Source: Yoonia litorea | GTDB lineage: Bacteria > Pseudomonadota > Alphaproteobacteria > Rhodobacterales > Rhodobacteraceae | Length of the DNA stretch: 64,000 bases | Assembly: GCF_900114675.1 (NCBI RefSeq) | Contig: NZ_FOZM01000001.1 | Span: forward strand, 806,001-870,000 | Direction: 5' to 3' | In this document: positions 43,837 through 51,949 of the stretch, in pieces | Layout of the letters: each line of letters starts with the position of its first letter | Position numbering within the stretch: the first letter of the stretch is position 1 | Position numbers and translations under genes: made by a program | The notes under the pieces: generated by a model | The model's database searches: none | Seen by the model: the letters and a program-made list of their open reading frames with translations, nothing else | Told to the model about the DNA's origin: nothing

Positions 43837-46800
43837 GCACACGTCTGGCTAAACAGGGTCGCCTGATCAATCGCGGCGCAGCAGTCTCTTTTTCGTTTAA
43901 TGGCAAGCACTTGCGTGGATATGAAGGTGACACGCTCGCCTCTGCCTTGCTAGCCAATGACCAGATGCTTGTCGGGCGTTCGTTCAAATATCACCGCCCG
44001 CGTGGCGTTGTGGCCTCCGGCGCGGAAGAGCCGAACGGTCTGGTGAATCTGGGCAAGGGCGGCAAGTTTGAACCCAACCAGCGCGTGACAACGACAGAAC
44101 TTTTTGAGGGGCTGTCGGCCACTTCGCAGAACCACTGGCCAAGCCTTGAATTCGACGTGGGCGCCATCAACACCCATCTGTCACGGTTCTTGCCTGCCGG
44201 GTTCTACTACAAGATGTTCATGTTCCCACGTCCGTTCTGGAAGCATGTCTATGAACCCTTCATCCGCAAATCTGCCGGTCTGGGAAAGGCCCCGAAAGAC
44301 CGTGACGCCGATACCTATGAGCACTTTCACTGCGCCGTGGATGTCCTTGTTATCGGTGGAGGAATCGCCGGTCTCGCCGCTGCGAAGGCGGCAGGGGAAC
44401 GTGGCGCCCGCGTGCTGCTGGTCGAGCAATCCGCCTACTGGGGTGGTCGTGCCGTTGTCGATACGCCGCAGATCGACGGGATGCAGGCCGAGAAGTGGGT
44501 CGACCAGACCGTCGCTCTGCTGCAAGAGATGCCCAACGTGGACCTGCGTCTGCGCTGCATGGGTGCGGGTGTCTATGACCACGGCTATGCGCTCGCCTAT
44601 GAGCGGCTGACTGATCACGCCCCAAGCGAGGAAGGCCCGCGCCACCGTCTCTGGCGTGTGCGTGCAAAGCAGATCGTGACAGCGACAGGTGCAATCGAGC
44701 GGCCATTGTCGTTCGCGGCCAATGACTTGCCGGGCGTTCTTCTGGCATCTGCCGTGCGTGATTACGTGGTGAACTACGGTGTCTCCGTCGGTGACCGCAC
44801 CGTGGTTGTCACCAACAACGACGACGCCTACCGCACAGCGATTGTCCTCAAAGAGGCCGGTCTTGAGGTGCCGGTGATCGTTGACGCGCGCGACGCAGCC
44901 GAGGGTGATCTGATTGATCAGGCCAAGGCATTGGGCATCCGCATTGCATTCGGCAAGGGCATTGCCAAGGTCAAAGGCGGCAAGCGCGTCACCGGCGTGG
45001 CGCTTTGCAATCAGGCAGGTGAAGGCGGGGTGGTCGAAGAGATCGACTGCGACTGCGTTGCTATGTCCGGCGGCTGGTCGCCTGTTGTGCATCTCTGGTC
45101 CCATTGTGGCGGCAAGCTGATTTGGGACGCGGAACAGGCCATGTTCCGCCCCGATCCAGAGAAAGCGCCAACAGGTGACAAAGGGCAGCCATTCGTGACA
45201 ACCGCAGGTATTGCCAACGGGCATCTGTTCACGGCAGAGGTTGTTAGTGACGGTTGGGCTGCAGGCCGTGCCGCCGCCAAAGCCGCCGGCCACACCAAGA
45301 AGGGCGCGCAGGCCCCCGAAGGTGTCGACGCTGTCGAGGGGCCATTGTCACCTGTCTGGCTGATGCCGCAGGGGGCCAAGTATGAGCTGCGCGCCAAAGC
45401 GTGGCTCGACTTCCAGAACGACGTGAAGGTGTCAGACGTGCAGCTTGCCGCGCGCGAAGGCTTTGAAAGCGTCGAACATACCAAACGCTACACAACGCTC
45501 GGCATGGCGACCGATCAGGGGAAGCTCAGTAATATCAATGGTCTGGCGATCCTTTCTAAATCGCTTAACGCTGATATCCCGAATGTTGGCACAACCACGT
45601 TCCGCCCGCCTTACACGCCGATCTCCATGGGTGCGATCACGGGTGTCGCGCGGGACGAGTTGTTCCAGCCTGTCCGCAAGACACCTGTTTCCGATTGGTC
45701 CAACGGCAATGGTGCCGACAACGAACCCGTCGGCCAGTGGCGCCGTCCTTACGCCTATGTGCGCAGCGGCGAGAGCGTCCACGATGCGGTCAACCGGGAA
45801 GTGAAGAACGCGCGCGAGAAACTTGGCCTGCTCGATGCTTCGACCCTTGGCAAGCTGATTGTCAAAGGGCCGGACGCGGGCAAGTTCCTCGACATGATGT
45901 ACACCAACATGATGTCGAACCTTGCGGTTGGCAAATGCCGCTACGGTCTGATGTGCACCGAGAACGGCTTTCTGATGGACGACGGCGTGGTTGCGCGGAT
46001 GTCAGAGGACACATGGCTCTGCCACACGACCACCGGCGGTGCCGAGCGCATTCACGGCCATATGGAAGACTGGCTGCAGTGCGAATGGTGGGACTGGAAA
46101 GTCTACGTCGCCAATGTGACAGAGCAATACGCACAGGTCGCCGTCGTCGGCCCCAATGCCCGCAAGGTGCTGCGCAAGCTGGGCGGCGATATGGACCTCT
46201 CTGCCGAGGCGCTGCCGTTCATGCAATGGGCGACAGGCAAGATCGGGGATTTTGACGCGCGGGTCTTCCGAATCTCGTTCTCCGGTGAACTGTCTTACGA
46301 AGTCGCCGTGCCCGCGGGGCAGGGACGCGCTTTCTGGGATGCGCTGATGGAGGCTGGTGAAGAGTTTGGCGTCATGCCTTACGGCACTGAGGCTTTGCAC
46401 ATCATGCGGGCCGAGAAGGGCTTTATCATGATCGGTGATGAAACCGATGGCACGGTTATTCCGCAGGACCTGAACCTGCAATGGGCGCTGTCCAAGAAGA
46501 AAGAGGATTACCTCGGCAAGCGCGCGCATGAACGCAGCCATATGGCCGACCCGAACCGCTGGAAGCTGGTGGGACTGGAAACTGTCGACGGGTCTGTCCT
46601 GCCTGACGGGGCCTATGCGATCGCAGAAGGCACCAACGACAACGGGCAGCGCAATACCCAAGGCCGTGTCACCTCGACTTACTACTCGCCAACGCTGGAG
46701 CGCGGGATCGCCATGGGGCTGGTCCTGCACGGACCTGACCGCATGGGCGAGGTGATCGAATTCAATAAGGTCGACGGCGGCACGGTTGCCGCAAAGATCG

Positions 46801-46847
46801 TCGATCCTGTCTTCTACGACAAGGAAGGGGAGAAGCAGAATGTCTGA
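43833..46847 (+). CDS. soxA: Sarcosine oxidase alpha subunit
   Basis: Largest subunit, 1004 residues, with NAD+ and tetrahydrofolate sites. Domains in order: N-terminal ferredoxin-like fold without cluster (GDTLASALLANDQMLVGRSFKYHRPRG split over residues 30-57), a dinucleotide-binding domain with VLVIGGGIAGLAAAKAAG near 173, and a GcvT/aminomethyltransferase-type domain from about 600 to the end, where the formaldehyde equivalent is passed to THF. ATG 43833 overlaps the soxD stop; an in-frame start 15 bases earlier is less likely. Its stop overlaps soxG by eight bases. Confidence 0.95.
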   Translation: MSTRLAKQGRLINRGAAVSFSFNGKHLRGYEGDTLASALLANDQMLVGRSFKYHRPRGVVASGAEEPNGLVNLGKGGKFEPNQRVTTTELFEGLSATSQNHWPSLEFDVGAINTHLSRFLPAGFYYKMFMFPRPFWKHVYEPFIRKSAGLGKAPKDRDADTYEHFHCAVDVLVIGGGIAGLAAAKAAGERGARVLLVEQSAYWGGRAVVDTPQIDGMQAEKWVDQTVALLQEMPNVDLRLRCMGAGVYDHGYALAYERLTDHAPSEEGPRHRLWRVRAKQIVTATGAIERPLSFAANDLPGVLLASAVRDYVVNYGVSVGDRTVVVTNNDDAYRTAIVLKEAGLEVPVIVDARDAAEGDLIDQAKALGIRIAFGKGIAKVKGGKRVTGVALCNQAGEGGVVEEIDCDCVAMSGGWSPVVHLWSHCGGKLIWDAEQAMFRPDPEKAPTGDKGQPFVTTAGIANGHLFTAEVVSDGWAAGRAAAKAAGHTKKGAQAPEGVDAVEGPLSPVWLMPQGAKYELRAKAWLDFQNDVKVSDVQLAAREGFESVEHTKRYTTLGMATDQGKLSNINGLAILSKSLNADIPNVGTTTFRPPYTPISMGAITGVARDELFQPVRKTPVSDWSNGNGADNEPVGQWRRPYAYVRSGESVHDAVNREVKNAREKLGLLDASTLGKLIVKGPDAGKFLDMMYTNMMSNLAVGKCRYGLMCTENGFLMDDGVVARMSEDTWLCHTTTGGAERIHGHMEDWLQCEWWDWKVYVANVTEQYAQVAVVGPNARKVLRKLGGDMDLSAEALPFMQWATGKIGDFDARVFRISFSGELSYEVAVPAGQGRAFWDALMEAGEEFGVMPYGTEALHIMRAEKGFIMIGDETDGTVIPQDLNLQWALSKKKEDYLGKRAHERSHMADPNRWKLVGLETVDGSVLPDGAYAIAEGTNDNGQRNTQGRVTSTYYSPTLERGIAMGLVLHGPDRMGEVIEFNKVDGGTVAAKIVDPVFYDKEGEKQNV

Positions 46848-47406
46848 TGCTGTGAGTGCCCTGAACGGCAAGGTTGCCGCTGGCGAAGTGACCGTCCGCG
46901 ATAGCGGCCTGCAAGGGATGATCATCCTGCGCGGTGATCTGGCCGACAAGAAACTGCGGTCTGCCTGTAAGGCTGTGACAGGTCTGGCTGTGCCTGAACG
47001 CGGCAAGGCTGTGGTCGAAGGCAAATCCGGCCTCTGCTGGATGTCACCTGACGAATTGCTGGTGCTTGTGCCCTACGAACAGGCAGGTGAGGCGGTGGCC
47101 AAGATCGACGAGGCACTAAGCGGAACACACTATCTGGCCGAGAATGTCTCCGACGCCCGCGCTCTGATTCTTGTGGAAGGCGAGTTCGGGCGCGAGGTGA
47201 TCGCGAAGCTGGCCCCGGTGGATCTGCATCCTGACAGTTTTGGGGTCGGCGACTTCCGCCGGACCCATCTGGGGCAGGTGGCTGCCGCCTTCTGGATGGT
47301 GGACGAGGATACCTTTGCAGTGATCTGCTTCCGCTCGGTGGCCGAGTATACTTTCAACCTGCTTGCCGCCAGCGCCAAGGCTGGGCGCGTGGGGCATTTG
47401 GTTTAA
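46840..47406 (+). CDS. soxG: Sarcosine oxidase gamma subunit
   Basis: 188 residues of the SoxG family, distantly related to GcvT, needed for assembly and channeling in the sarcosine oxidase tetramer. Seen: SGLQGMIILRGDLAD near residue 22, GLCWMSPDELLVLVP near 63, and the C-terminal FRRTHLGQVAAAFWMVDEDTFAVICFRS split over 140-170. ATG 46840 lies within the soxA end, with AAGGAAGGGGAG upstream. A GC-rich hairpin (47420-47434) follows without a T-run. Confidence 0.92.
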   Translation: MSDAVSALNGKVAAGEVTVRDSGLQGMIILRGDLADKKLRSACKAVTGLAVPERGKAVVEGKSGLCWMSPDELLVLVPYEQAGEAVAKIDEALSGTHYLAENVSDARALILVEGEFGREVIAKLAPVDLHPDSFGVGDFRRTHLGQVAAAFWMVDEDTFAVICFRSVAEYTFNLLAASAKAGRVGHLV

Positions 47407-47555
47407 TGGCGCTTTTCGGGCGCGCGTGGCGCGCAATGGACTGCGTGGGGGCAAAGCATATTTAAAATGAGCATGGTCTTCAGTGCGCCATAATAAGGTC
47501 AAAGTGTTCCCGATAAGAATGTGTTAAGCTTCTATTTTATCGAGAGAATTCACTC

Positions 47556-48152
47556 ATGCTTTCCACACGTCCGATCAAACAATCCTTGCTCGTCATCAGC
47601 GCACTCGTGCTTTCAGCCTGCGGGGGAAGTGGCGGCGGCGGTGCTGGTGGCGCATCGCTTGCGGACTTTGCAAGTGACTTTGCGGCATTGAGTGCAGATC
47701 CAAATATCAACAGTGCAACGCCACAAACGACGGTGAACGCGCTTCGCGGATCGACGCGCTATAATGGTGTGATCAACATCGGCGTTCCCCAGTCATCGAC
47801 CAGTTCTTTGGACACGAAGAACTATTACGGAAACATCGCAATGACTGTTGATTTCGTCAGCGGTGCAGATGCCGTGTCCGGAACCGCCGATAACTTCGTC
47901 CTCTACAACTCTTTTGTCGCCTCTCCTGACGTAGGGTCCAGAGTTTCCGGCAGTCTCAGCTTTTCTGGTGCGACCACGCAAGACAATGAATCAATCGGCG
48001 ATGGCATCGAAGGCACCATGACTGGCGCGATTGAGGGCGTGGACAGCAGCGGCACATTTTCAGGCAGTATCACAGGATTGACCGGAAACGGGATGCGATT
48101 GTTCCTGGACGGTCCTGACCTTGGCGGTGGCGTGGCAATTCTGGTCGATTGA
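47556..48152 (+). CDS. Lipoprotein with Gly-rich linker and beta-barrel-like domain
   Basis: 198 residues. Lipoprotein signal KQSLLVISALVLSAC, then GGSGGGGAGGAS, then a Ser/Gly/Asp/Thr-rich beta domain (NYYGNIAMTVDFVSGADAVSGTADN, SGSLSFSGATTQDN, GTFSGSITGLTGNGMRLFLDG). It has the same plan as the lipoprotein at 34643 and resembles TbpB-like barrel lipoproteins with the typical closing NGMRLFLDG-type hairpin. No ligand motif is seen. It lies 149 bases after soxG, in its own unit, upstream of sodB. Confidence 0.75.
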   Translation: MLSTRPIKQSLLVISALVLSACGGSGGGGAGGASLADFASDFAALSADPNINSATPQTTVNALRGSTRYNGVINIGVPQSSTSSLDTKNYYGNIAMTVDFVSGADAVSGTADNFVLYNSFVASPDVGSRVSGSLSFSGATTQDNESIGDGIEGTMTGAIEGVDSSGTFSGSITGLTGNGMRLFLDGPDLGGGVAILVD

Positions 48153-48221
48153 TCAGCAAAAGACCCAAACTCAGTGTTGCCTCATCACTCAGTTCGCATT
48201 GTCTGCCCCTTGACCTTGCGG

Positions 48222-48267
48222 CCTCATGTGACATCTATCGCTGTAAATGTAACCAACCCACATGAGG
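48222..48267 (+). promoter_or_regulatory. Inverted repeat covering the sodB ribosome binding site
   Basis: Perfect nine-base arms CCTCATGTG (48222-48230) and CACATGAGG (48259-48267), 28 bases apart. The right arm contains GAGG, the Shine-Dalgarno of sodB (ATG 48275). ACAT and ATGT next to the arms extend the symmetry. If transcribed it would hide the ribosome binding site; as DNA it could be an operator. TTGACC at 48210-48215 just upstream is a possible -35 element. Confidence 0.55.
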
Positions 48268-48274
48268 TCTGACT

Positions 48275-48874
48275 ATGGCTTTCTCGCTTCCCGATCTTCC
48301 TTACGCACATGACGCGCTTGCCTCGAAGGGCATGTCGGCTGAAACACTCGAATACCACCACGACCTGCACCACAACGCCTATGTGACAAACGGCAACAAG
48401 GCGATTGAAGGCACAGAGTGGGAAGGCAAATCCCTCGAAGAGATCATCGTCGGCACCTACGACAAGAACGCAGTTGCCCAAAACGGGATCTTCAACAACA
48501 TCAGCCAGCTCTGGAACCACAACCAGTTCTGGGAAATGATGGGGCCTGGCGACAACAAGATGCCAAGCGAGCTTGAATCAGCGCTGGTTGAAAACTTCGG
48601 CTCCGTCGACGACTTCAAAGAAAAATTCTCCGCCGCAGGTGCAGGCCAGTTCGGTTCGGGCTGGGCATGGCTGGTGAAGAACAGCGACGGGTCTTTGGCC
48701 GTGACCAAGACCGAGAACGGCGTGAACCCGCTCTGCTTCGGTCAGACCGCTCTGCTGGGTTGCGATGTATGGGAGCACTCCTATTACATCGACTTCCGCA
48801 ACAAGCGCCCGGCTTATCTGACCAACTTCCTCGACAATCTGGTCAACTGGGAAAACGTCGCAAGCCGCATGTAA
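48275..48874 (+). CDS. sodB: Superoxide dismutase, Fe (or cambialistic) type
   Basis: Converts superoxide to H2O2 and O2. 199 residues. Metal ligands fit His 28 in EYHHDLHHNAYV, His in NHNQFWEMM near 77, and Asp/His in DVWEHSYYIDF near 160-164. The FWEMM and AGAGQFGSGWAWL stretches are of the bacterial Fe-type, though Fe or Mn use cannot be settled from sequence. GAGG lies seven bases before the ATG inside an inverted repeat. A clear terminator follows. Confidence 0.95.
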   Translation: MAFSLPDLPYAHDALASKGMSAETLEYHHDLHHNAYVTNGNKAIEGTEWEGKSLEEIIVGTYDKNAVAQNGIFNNISQLWNHNQFWEMMGPGDNKMPSELESALVENFGSVDDFKEKFSAAGAGQFGSGWAWLVKNSDGSLAVTKTENGVNPLCFGQTALLGCDVWEHSYYIDFRNKRPAYLTNFLDNLVNWENVASRM

Positions 48875-48898
48875 ACGCGCGGATTTCTGGACATTCAC

Positions 48899-48935
48899 AA
48901 AGGCCCGTGGGACACCTCCTGCGGGCCTTTGCTTT
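48899..48935 (+). terminator. Intrinsic terminator of sodB
   Basis: AAAGGCCCG and CGGGCCTTT form a perfect nine-base stem around a 14-base loop, followed by gcttt. The form is good although the T-run is interrupted. It lies 24 bases after the sodB stop and 11 bases before the next gene. Confidence 0.75.
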
Positions 48936-48945
48936 GGAGGGATGC

Positions 48946-49923
48946 ATGACCGGACCGGACATCAAACAGATTGAAAGCGCCCGCCGGGAGATCGCAGCGC
49001 ATGTGATTGAAACACCTATCCTGCCGCTCTCGTCGGCGCGTTGGAACGGTATCCTTCCCGATTGCGCGAGTATGAGCCTCAAGCTCGAGCTGTTTCAGCA
49101 AGCAGGATCATTCAAGGCGCGCGGGGCCTATCTGGGAATTTCGCGTTTGTCCGATGCGGACCGTGCCGCGGGCGTCGTGGCGGCAAGTGGTGGCAATCAC
49201 GCTTTGGCCGTATCGTGGGCGGCGCAAGCGGCAGGCGTAGATGCCTTAATCTGCATGCCCAAAGCCACAGATCCGGCACGGATCGCAGGCTGTGAAGCCT
49301 TGGGTGCGACCGTGACTTTGCATGATGACATGGCCGGTGCTTTCGGCGCGATGAACAAGGCCGCTGACGCGGGCAGGGCGCTGATGCACCCGTTCGAGGC
49401 CGAACATATGATCCTTGGCGCGGCGACCTGCGGGGCAGAATATGCAGAGCAGGCCGCGGACATCGACACATTTGTCGTGCCGATCGGCGGGGGCGGCCTT
49501 GTCAGTGGTATGGCTTGCGCGATCAAGCAGTTGCGCCCTGATGCGCAGGTGATCGGTGTGGAACCCTTCGGCGCAGATAGTATGTCGGCTAGTTTTGCGG
49601 CAGGAGAACCTGTCGCAATCGAGAAAGTGGATACAATTGCCGACAGCCTCGGCGCTCCGCTGGCGATGCCGTTGAGCTATGCTGTGGCGCGCGCACATGT
49701 GGACCGGATCGTTCTGATTTCAGATCAGGAGATGCTGCGGGCAATGGACATTTATCAGAATGTCCTGCGCATCACCGCAGAGCCTGCCTGTGCGGCGTCT
49801 TTGGCCGCAGTTCTAGGCCCCCTCAAAGACGAGCTCAAAGGACGCCACGTCGGTCTGATTGCGTGCGGGTCAAATATTTCGCTGACGCGCTACAGCGCGC
49901 TTATGTCATCGCGCGAAAGCTGA
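48946..49923 (+). CDS. Threonine/serine dehydratase family, PLP-dependent
   Basis: 325 residues, fold type II PLP enzyme. PLP Lys 57 in GSFKARGA, the Asn loop SGGNHA near 79-84, phosphate-binding GGGGL near 178, and the C-terminal CGSN. It lacks the regulatory ACT domains of biosynthetic IlvA, so it is of the short catabolic type (threonine dehydratase or serine racemase-like). GGAGG (48936-48940) lies five bases before ATG 48946; the longer frame into sodB is a shadow. Its end overlaps the convergent LOG gene by 18 bases. Confidence 0.9.
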   Translation: MTGPDIKQIESARREIAAHVIETPILPLSSARWNGILPDCASMSLKLELFQQAGSFKARGAYLGISRLSDADRAAGVVAASGGNHALAVSWAAQAAGVDALICMPKATDPARIAGCEALGATVTLHDDMAGAFGAMNKAADAGRALMHPFEAEHMILGAATCGAEYAEQAADIDTFVVPIGGGGLVSGMACAIKQLRPDAQVIGVEPFGADSMSASFAAGEPVAIEKVDTIADSLGAPLAMPLSYAVARAHVDRIVLISDQEMLRAMDIYQNVLRITAEPACAASLAAVLGPLKDELKGRHVGLIACGSNISLTRYSALMSSRES

Positions 49924-50466
49924 CCCAAGCAGTGCTTCGAGTTCAGTGACGTCAGCGGCCAGTTGCACGAAACTGAGAATATCATCGCCAGCAAATCCGC
50001 GCTCGACGATGTGCTCAAGAAGCGAAACGAGCGGATTCCAGAAGCCGCCGACATTCAGCAGGATGATCGGCTTACCGTGAAGCTTAAGCTGGCGCCACGT
50101 CAGGGCTTCAAAAAATTCGTCAAGCGACCCTGCACCGCCAGGCAAGACGACAACCGCGTCTGCGTTCATGAACATCACCTTTTTGCGTTCATGCATTGTC
50201 TCAGTGACGATGAAGCTGTCCAGATCGCGCTTGCCGACCTCCCAATCCATCAGATGCGTGGGGATAACGCCAAAGGTTGCGCCGCCTGCCTCTTGGACGG
50301 CATTGGCCACGCGCCCCATCAACCCGACGTCGCCGGCCCCGTAAACCAGACGCCAGGCGTTGTCCGCCAGCATCTTGCCAACGTCCTCGGCAGCCTGTGC
50401 ATAGGCCTCATCGCGCCCGTCACGTGAGCCACAATAGACACACACCGATCTCAGATTTTCGGTCAT
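49906..50466 (-). CDS. LOG-family protein (TIGR00730 type phosphoribohydrolase)
   Basis: 186 residues with CVYCGSRDGRDEAY near the N-terminus, VYGAGDVGLMG near 40, and the hallmark PGGAGSLDEFFE near 112 with the catalytic Glu. Relatives cleave nucleoside monophosphates to base and ribose-5-phosphate (cytokinin-activating in plants; purine salvage or housekeeping in bacteria). ATG 50466 has GAAAGGG upstream; the frame is open much further back but that part opposes the LysM gene. Divergent from the LysM-protein gene, 112 bases apart. Confidence 0.92.
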   Translation of the reverse strand: MTENLRSVCVYCGSRDGRDEAYAQAAEDVGKMLADNAWRLVYGAGDVGLMGRVANAVQEAGGATFGVIPTHLMDWEVGKRDLDSFIVTETMHERKKVMFMNADAVVVLPGGAGSLDEFFEALTWRQLKLHGKPIILLNVGGFWNPLVSLLEHIVERGFAGDDILSFVQLAADVTELEALLGSAFAR

Positions 50467-50578
50467 CACGGCCCTTTCGCCTCTGGTTGCTTTACTGGTC
50501 ATAACGGCGTTGCTAACGTGCCTCAACCAAATGCGGTGGGGGACGGCCCGATCGGGGGCGCTGCAATAGGGGCAAGGT

Positions 50579-51883
50579 GTGACAGACGACGTAAAATCAG
50601 GGGTGAGCCCGTTACTCCTGGGCGGTGGCTTTGCTGCCGTTTTGATCATCGGGGCATTGGCCTTTTTACCTGCACCGGAACCTGAAATTGTTGAGACGGT
50701 GCCGATTGCGCCGCAGCCAGCCAGCACAGCAACACCGCCCATCGTTGAAGAGATCGTTCCGCCTGAACCAGCCGAGAGCGAAACCGAAACGGCTGACACC
50801 ACGCCGGAAAACACCGAAGCTGCAGAGCCAGGTCCGGAAGTCGTCGCGGAATCGCCGGCCGTGCCAGCCCCCCGTGCGCCCGAGTTTGACACGTTCCGCG
50901 TGGACCCGGACGGCAGTATGGTCATTGCGGGACGGGCCGAGGCCGGACAGACCGTCGATGTCATGCTGTCTGGCACGCGCATCGACCGTGTTGAGGCGGA
51001 CAGTTCGGGATCATTCGTGGCTTTGCCGTTGGCCAGCCCTTCAAGTGACCCGCGCCGCCTGACGTTGATTGCTGATCCAGAAGGGGCTGCGATTGAGTCA
51101 CTGACAAGCTATATCGTGGCACCGATTGCGGCACCGCTCATTGTGGCCGAAGAAGATCTGACACCGGTCGAAGAACCCGCGATCCCGCAAGAAGATCTTG
51201 CCGATGTTGCTGCCGTCGCGGACACAGCCACGCAAGACGAGGCGGTCATTGCACAAACCGCCCCGAGCCTTGACGAAACACCAGCCGCAGAGGCGGTGGA
51301 CGCGCCTGAGGTTGCCACGGACACCGCGCCTGTGCCCACGGTCTTGCAGACTGACGAGGACGGGGTGCGGATCGTGCAGGGGGAACAGACCGCAGAGACC
51401 GATAACGTGGCCCTTGATGCGATCACCTACGACCCGGAGGGCGACGTGCAGCTTTCTGGCCGCGCGAGCACTGACGAAGGCGCGGTACAGGTCTATCTCG
51501 ACAACCAACCGCTGGCTGCCGCCCCGATCGACAACGAGGGATCGTGGCAGTTGGACCTGCCAGAGATCGACACTGGGGTCTATACGTTGCGCGTCGATGA
51601 GGTCGATGCAGAAGGCACTGTTGTTTCGCGCGTCGAAACACCGTTCAAGCGTGAAGAACCCGAAGATGTTGCCGCTGTTCTGGCAGAGGAAACTGCACAA
51701 GAGGGGTTCGAGGTTGCGGTCAGAACCGTTCAGCCAGGATCAAGCCTTTGGGCGATTGCCGAGGAGACATGGGGCGACGGTATTCTTTATGTCGAAGTGT
51801 TTGAGGCCAACCGTGACCTGATCCGCGATCCCGACCTCATCTACCCCGGCCAGATCTTCCGAATTCCTGCACTCTCTGATTAA
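50579..51883 (+). CDS. Membrane-anchored LysM protein with Ig-like repeats
   Basis: 434 residues. A single N-terminal transmembrane segment (VSPLLLGGGFAAVLIIGALAFL), a long Pro/Glu/Ala/Thr-rich stalk, two Ig-like or BON-like beta units (SMVIAGRAEAGQTVDVMLSG near 120 and DVQLSGRASTDEGAVQVYLD near 290), and a C-terminal LysM (VQPGSSLWAIAEETWGDG to YPGQIFRIP). It is probably anchored in the inner membrane and reaches the peptidoglycan. Start is GTG 50579 with GGGGCAAG upstream. The protein is very acidic and of low complexity in its stalk. Confidence 0.85.
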   Translation: MTDDVKSGVSPLLLGGGFAAVLIIGALAFLPAPEPEIVETVPIAPQPASTATPPIVEEIVPPEPAESETETADTTPENTEAAEPGPEVVAESPAVPAPRAPEFDTFRVDPDGSMVIAGRAEAGQTVDVMLSGTRIDRVEADSSGSFVALPLASPSSDPRRLTLIADPEGAAIESLTSYIVAPIAAPLIVAEEDLTPVEEPAIPQEDLADVAAVADTATQDEAVIAQTAPSLDETPAAEAVDAPEVATDTAPVPTVLQTDEDGVRIVQGEQTAETDNVALDAITYDPEGDVQLSGRASTDEGAVQVYLDNQPLAAAPIDNEGSWQLDLPEIDTGVYTLRVDEVDAEGTVVSRVETPFKREEPEDVAAVLAEETAQEGFEVAVRTVQPGSSLWAIAEETWGDGILYVEVFEANRDLIRDPDLIYPGQIFRIPALSD

Positions 51884-51949
51884 TCCTGCCTGACACTGGT
51901 CATTGAGATCGCCGGTCACTATCTATGGAGGCCGCAGACTGGAGACCCC

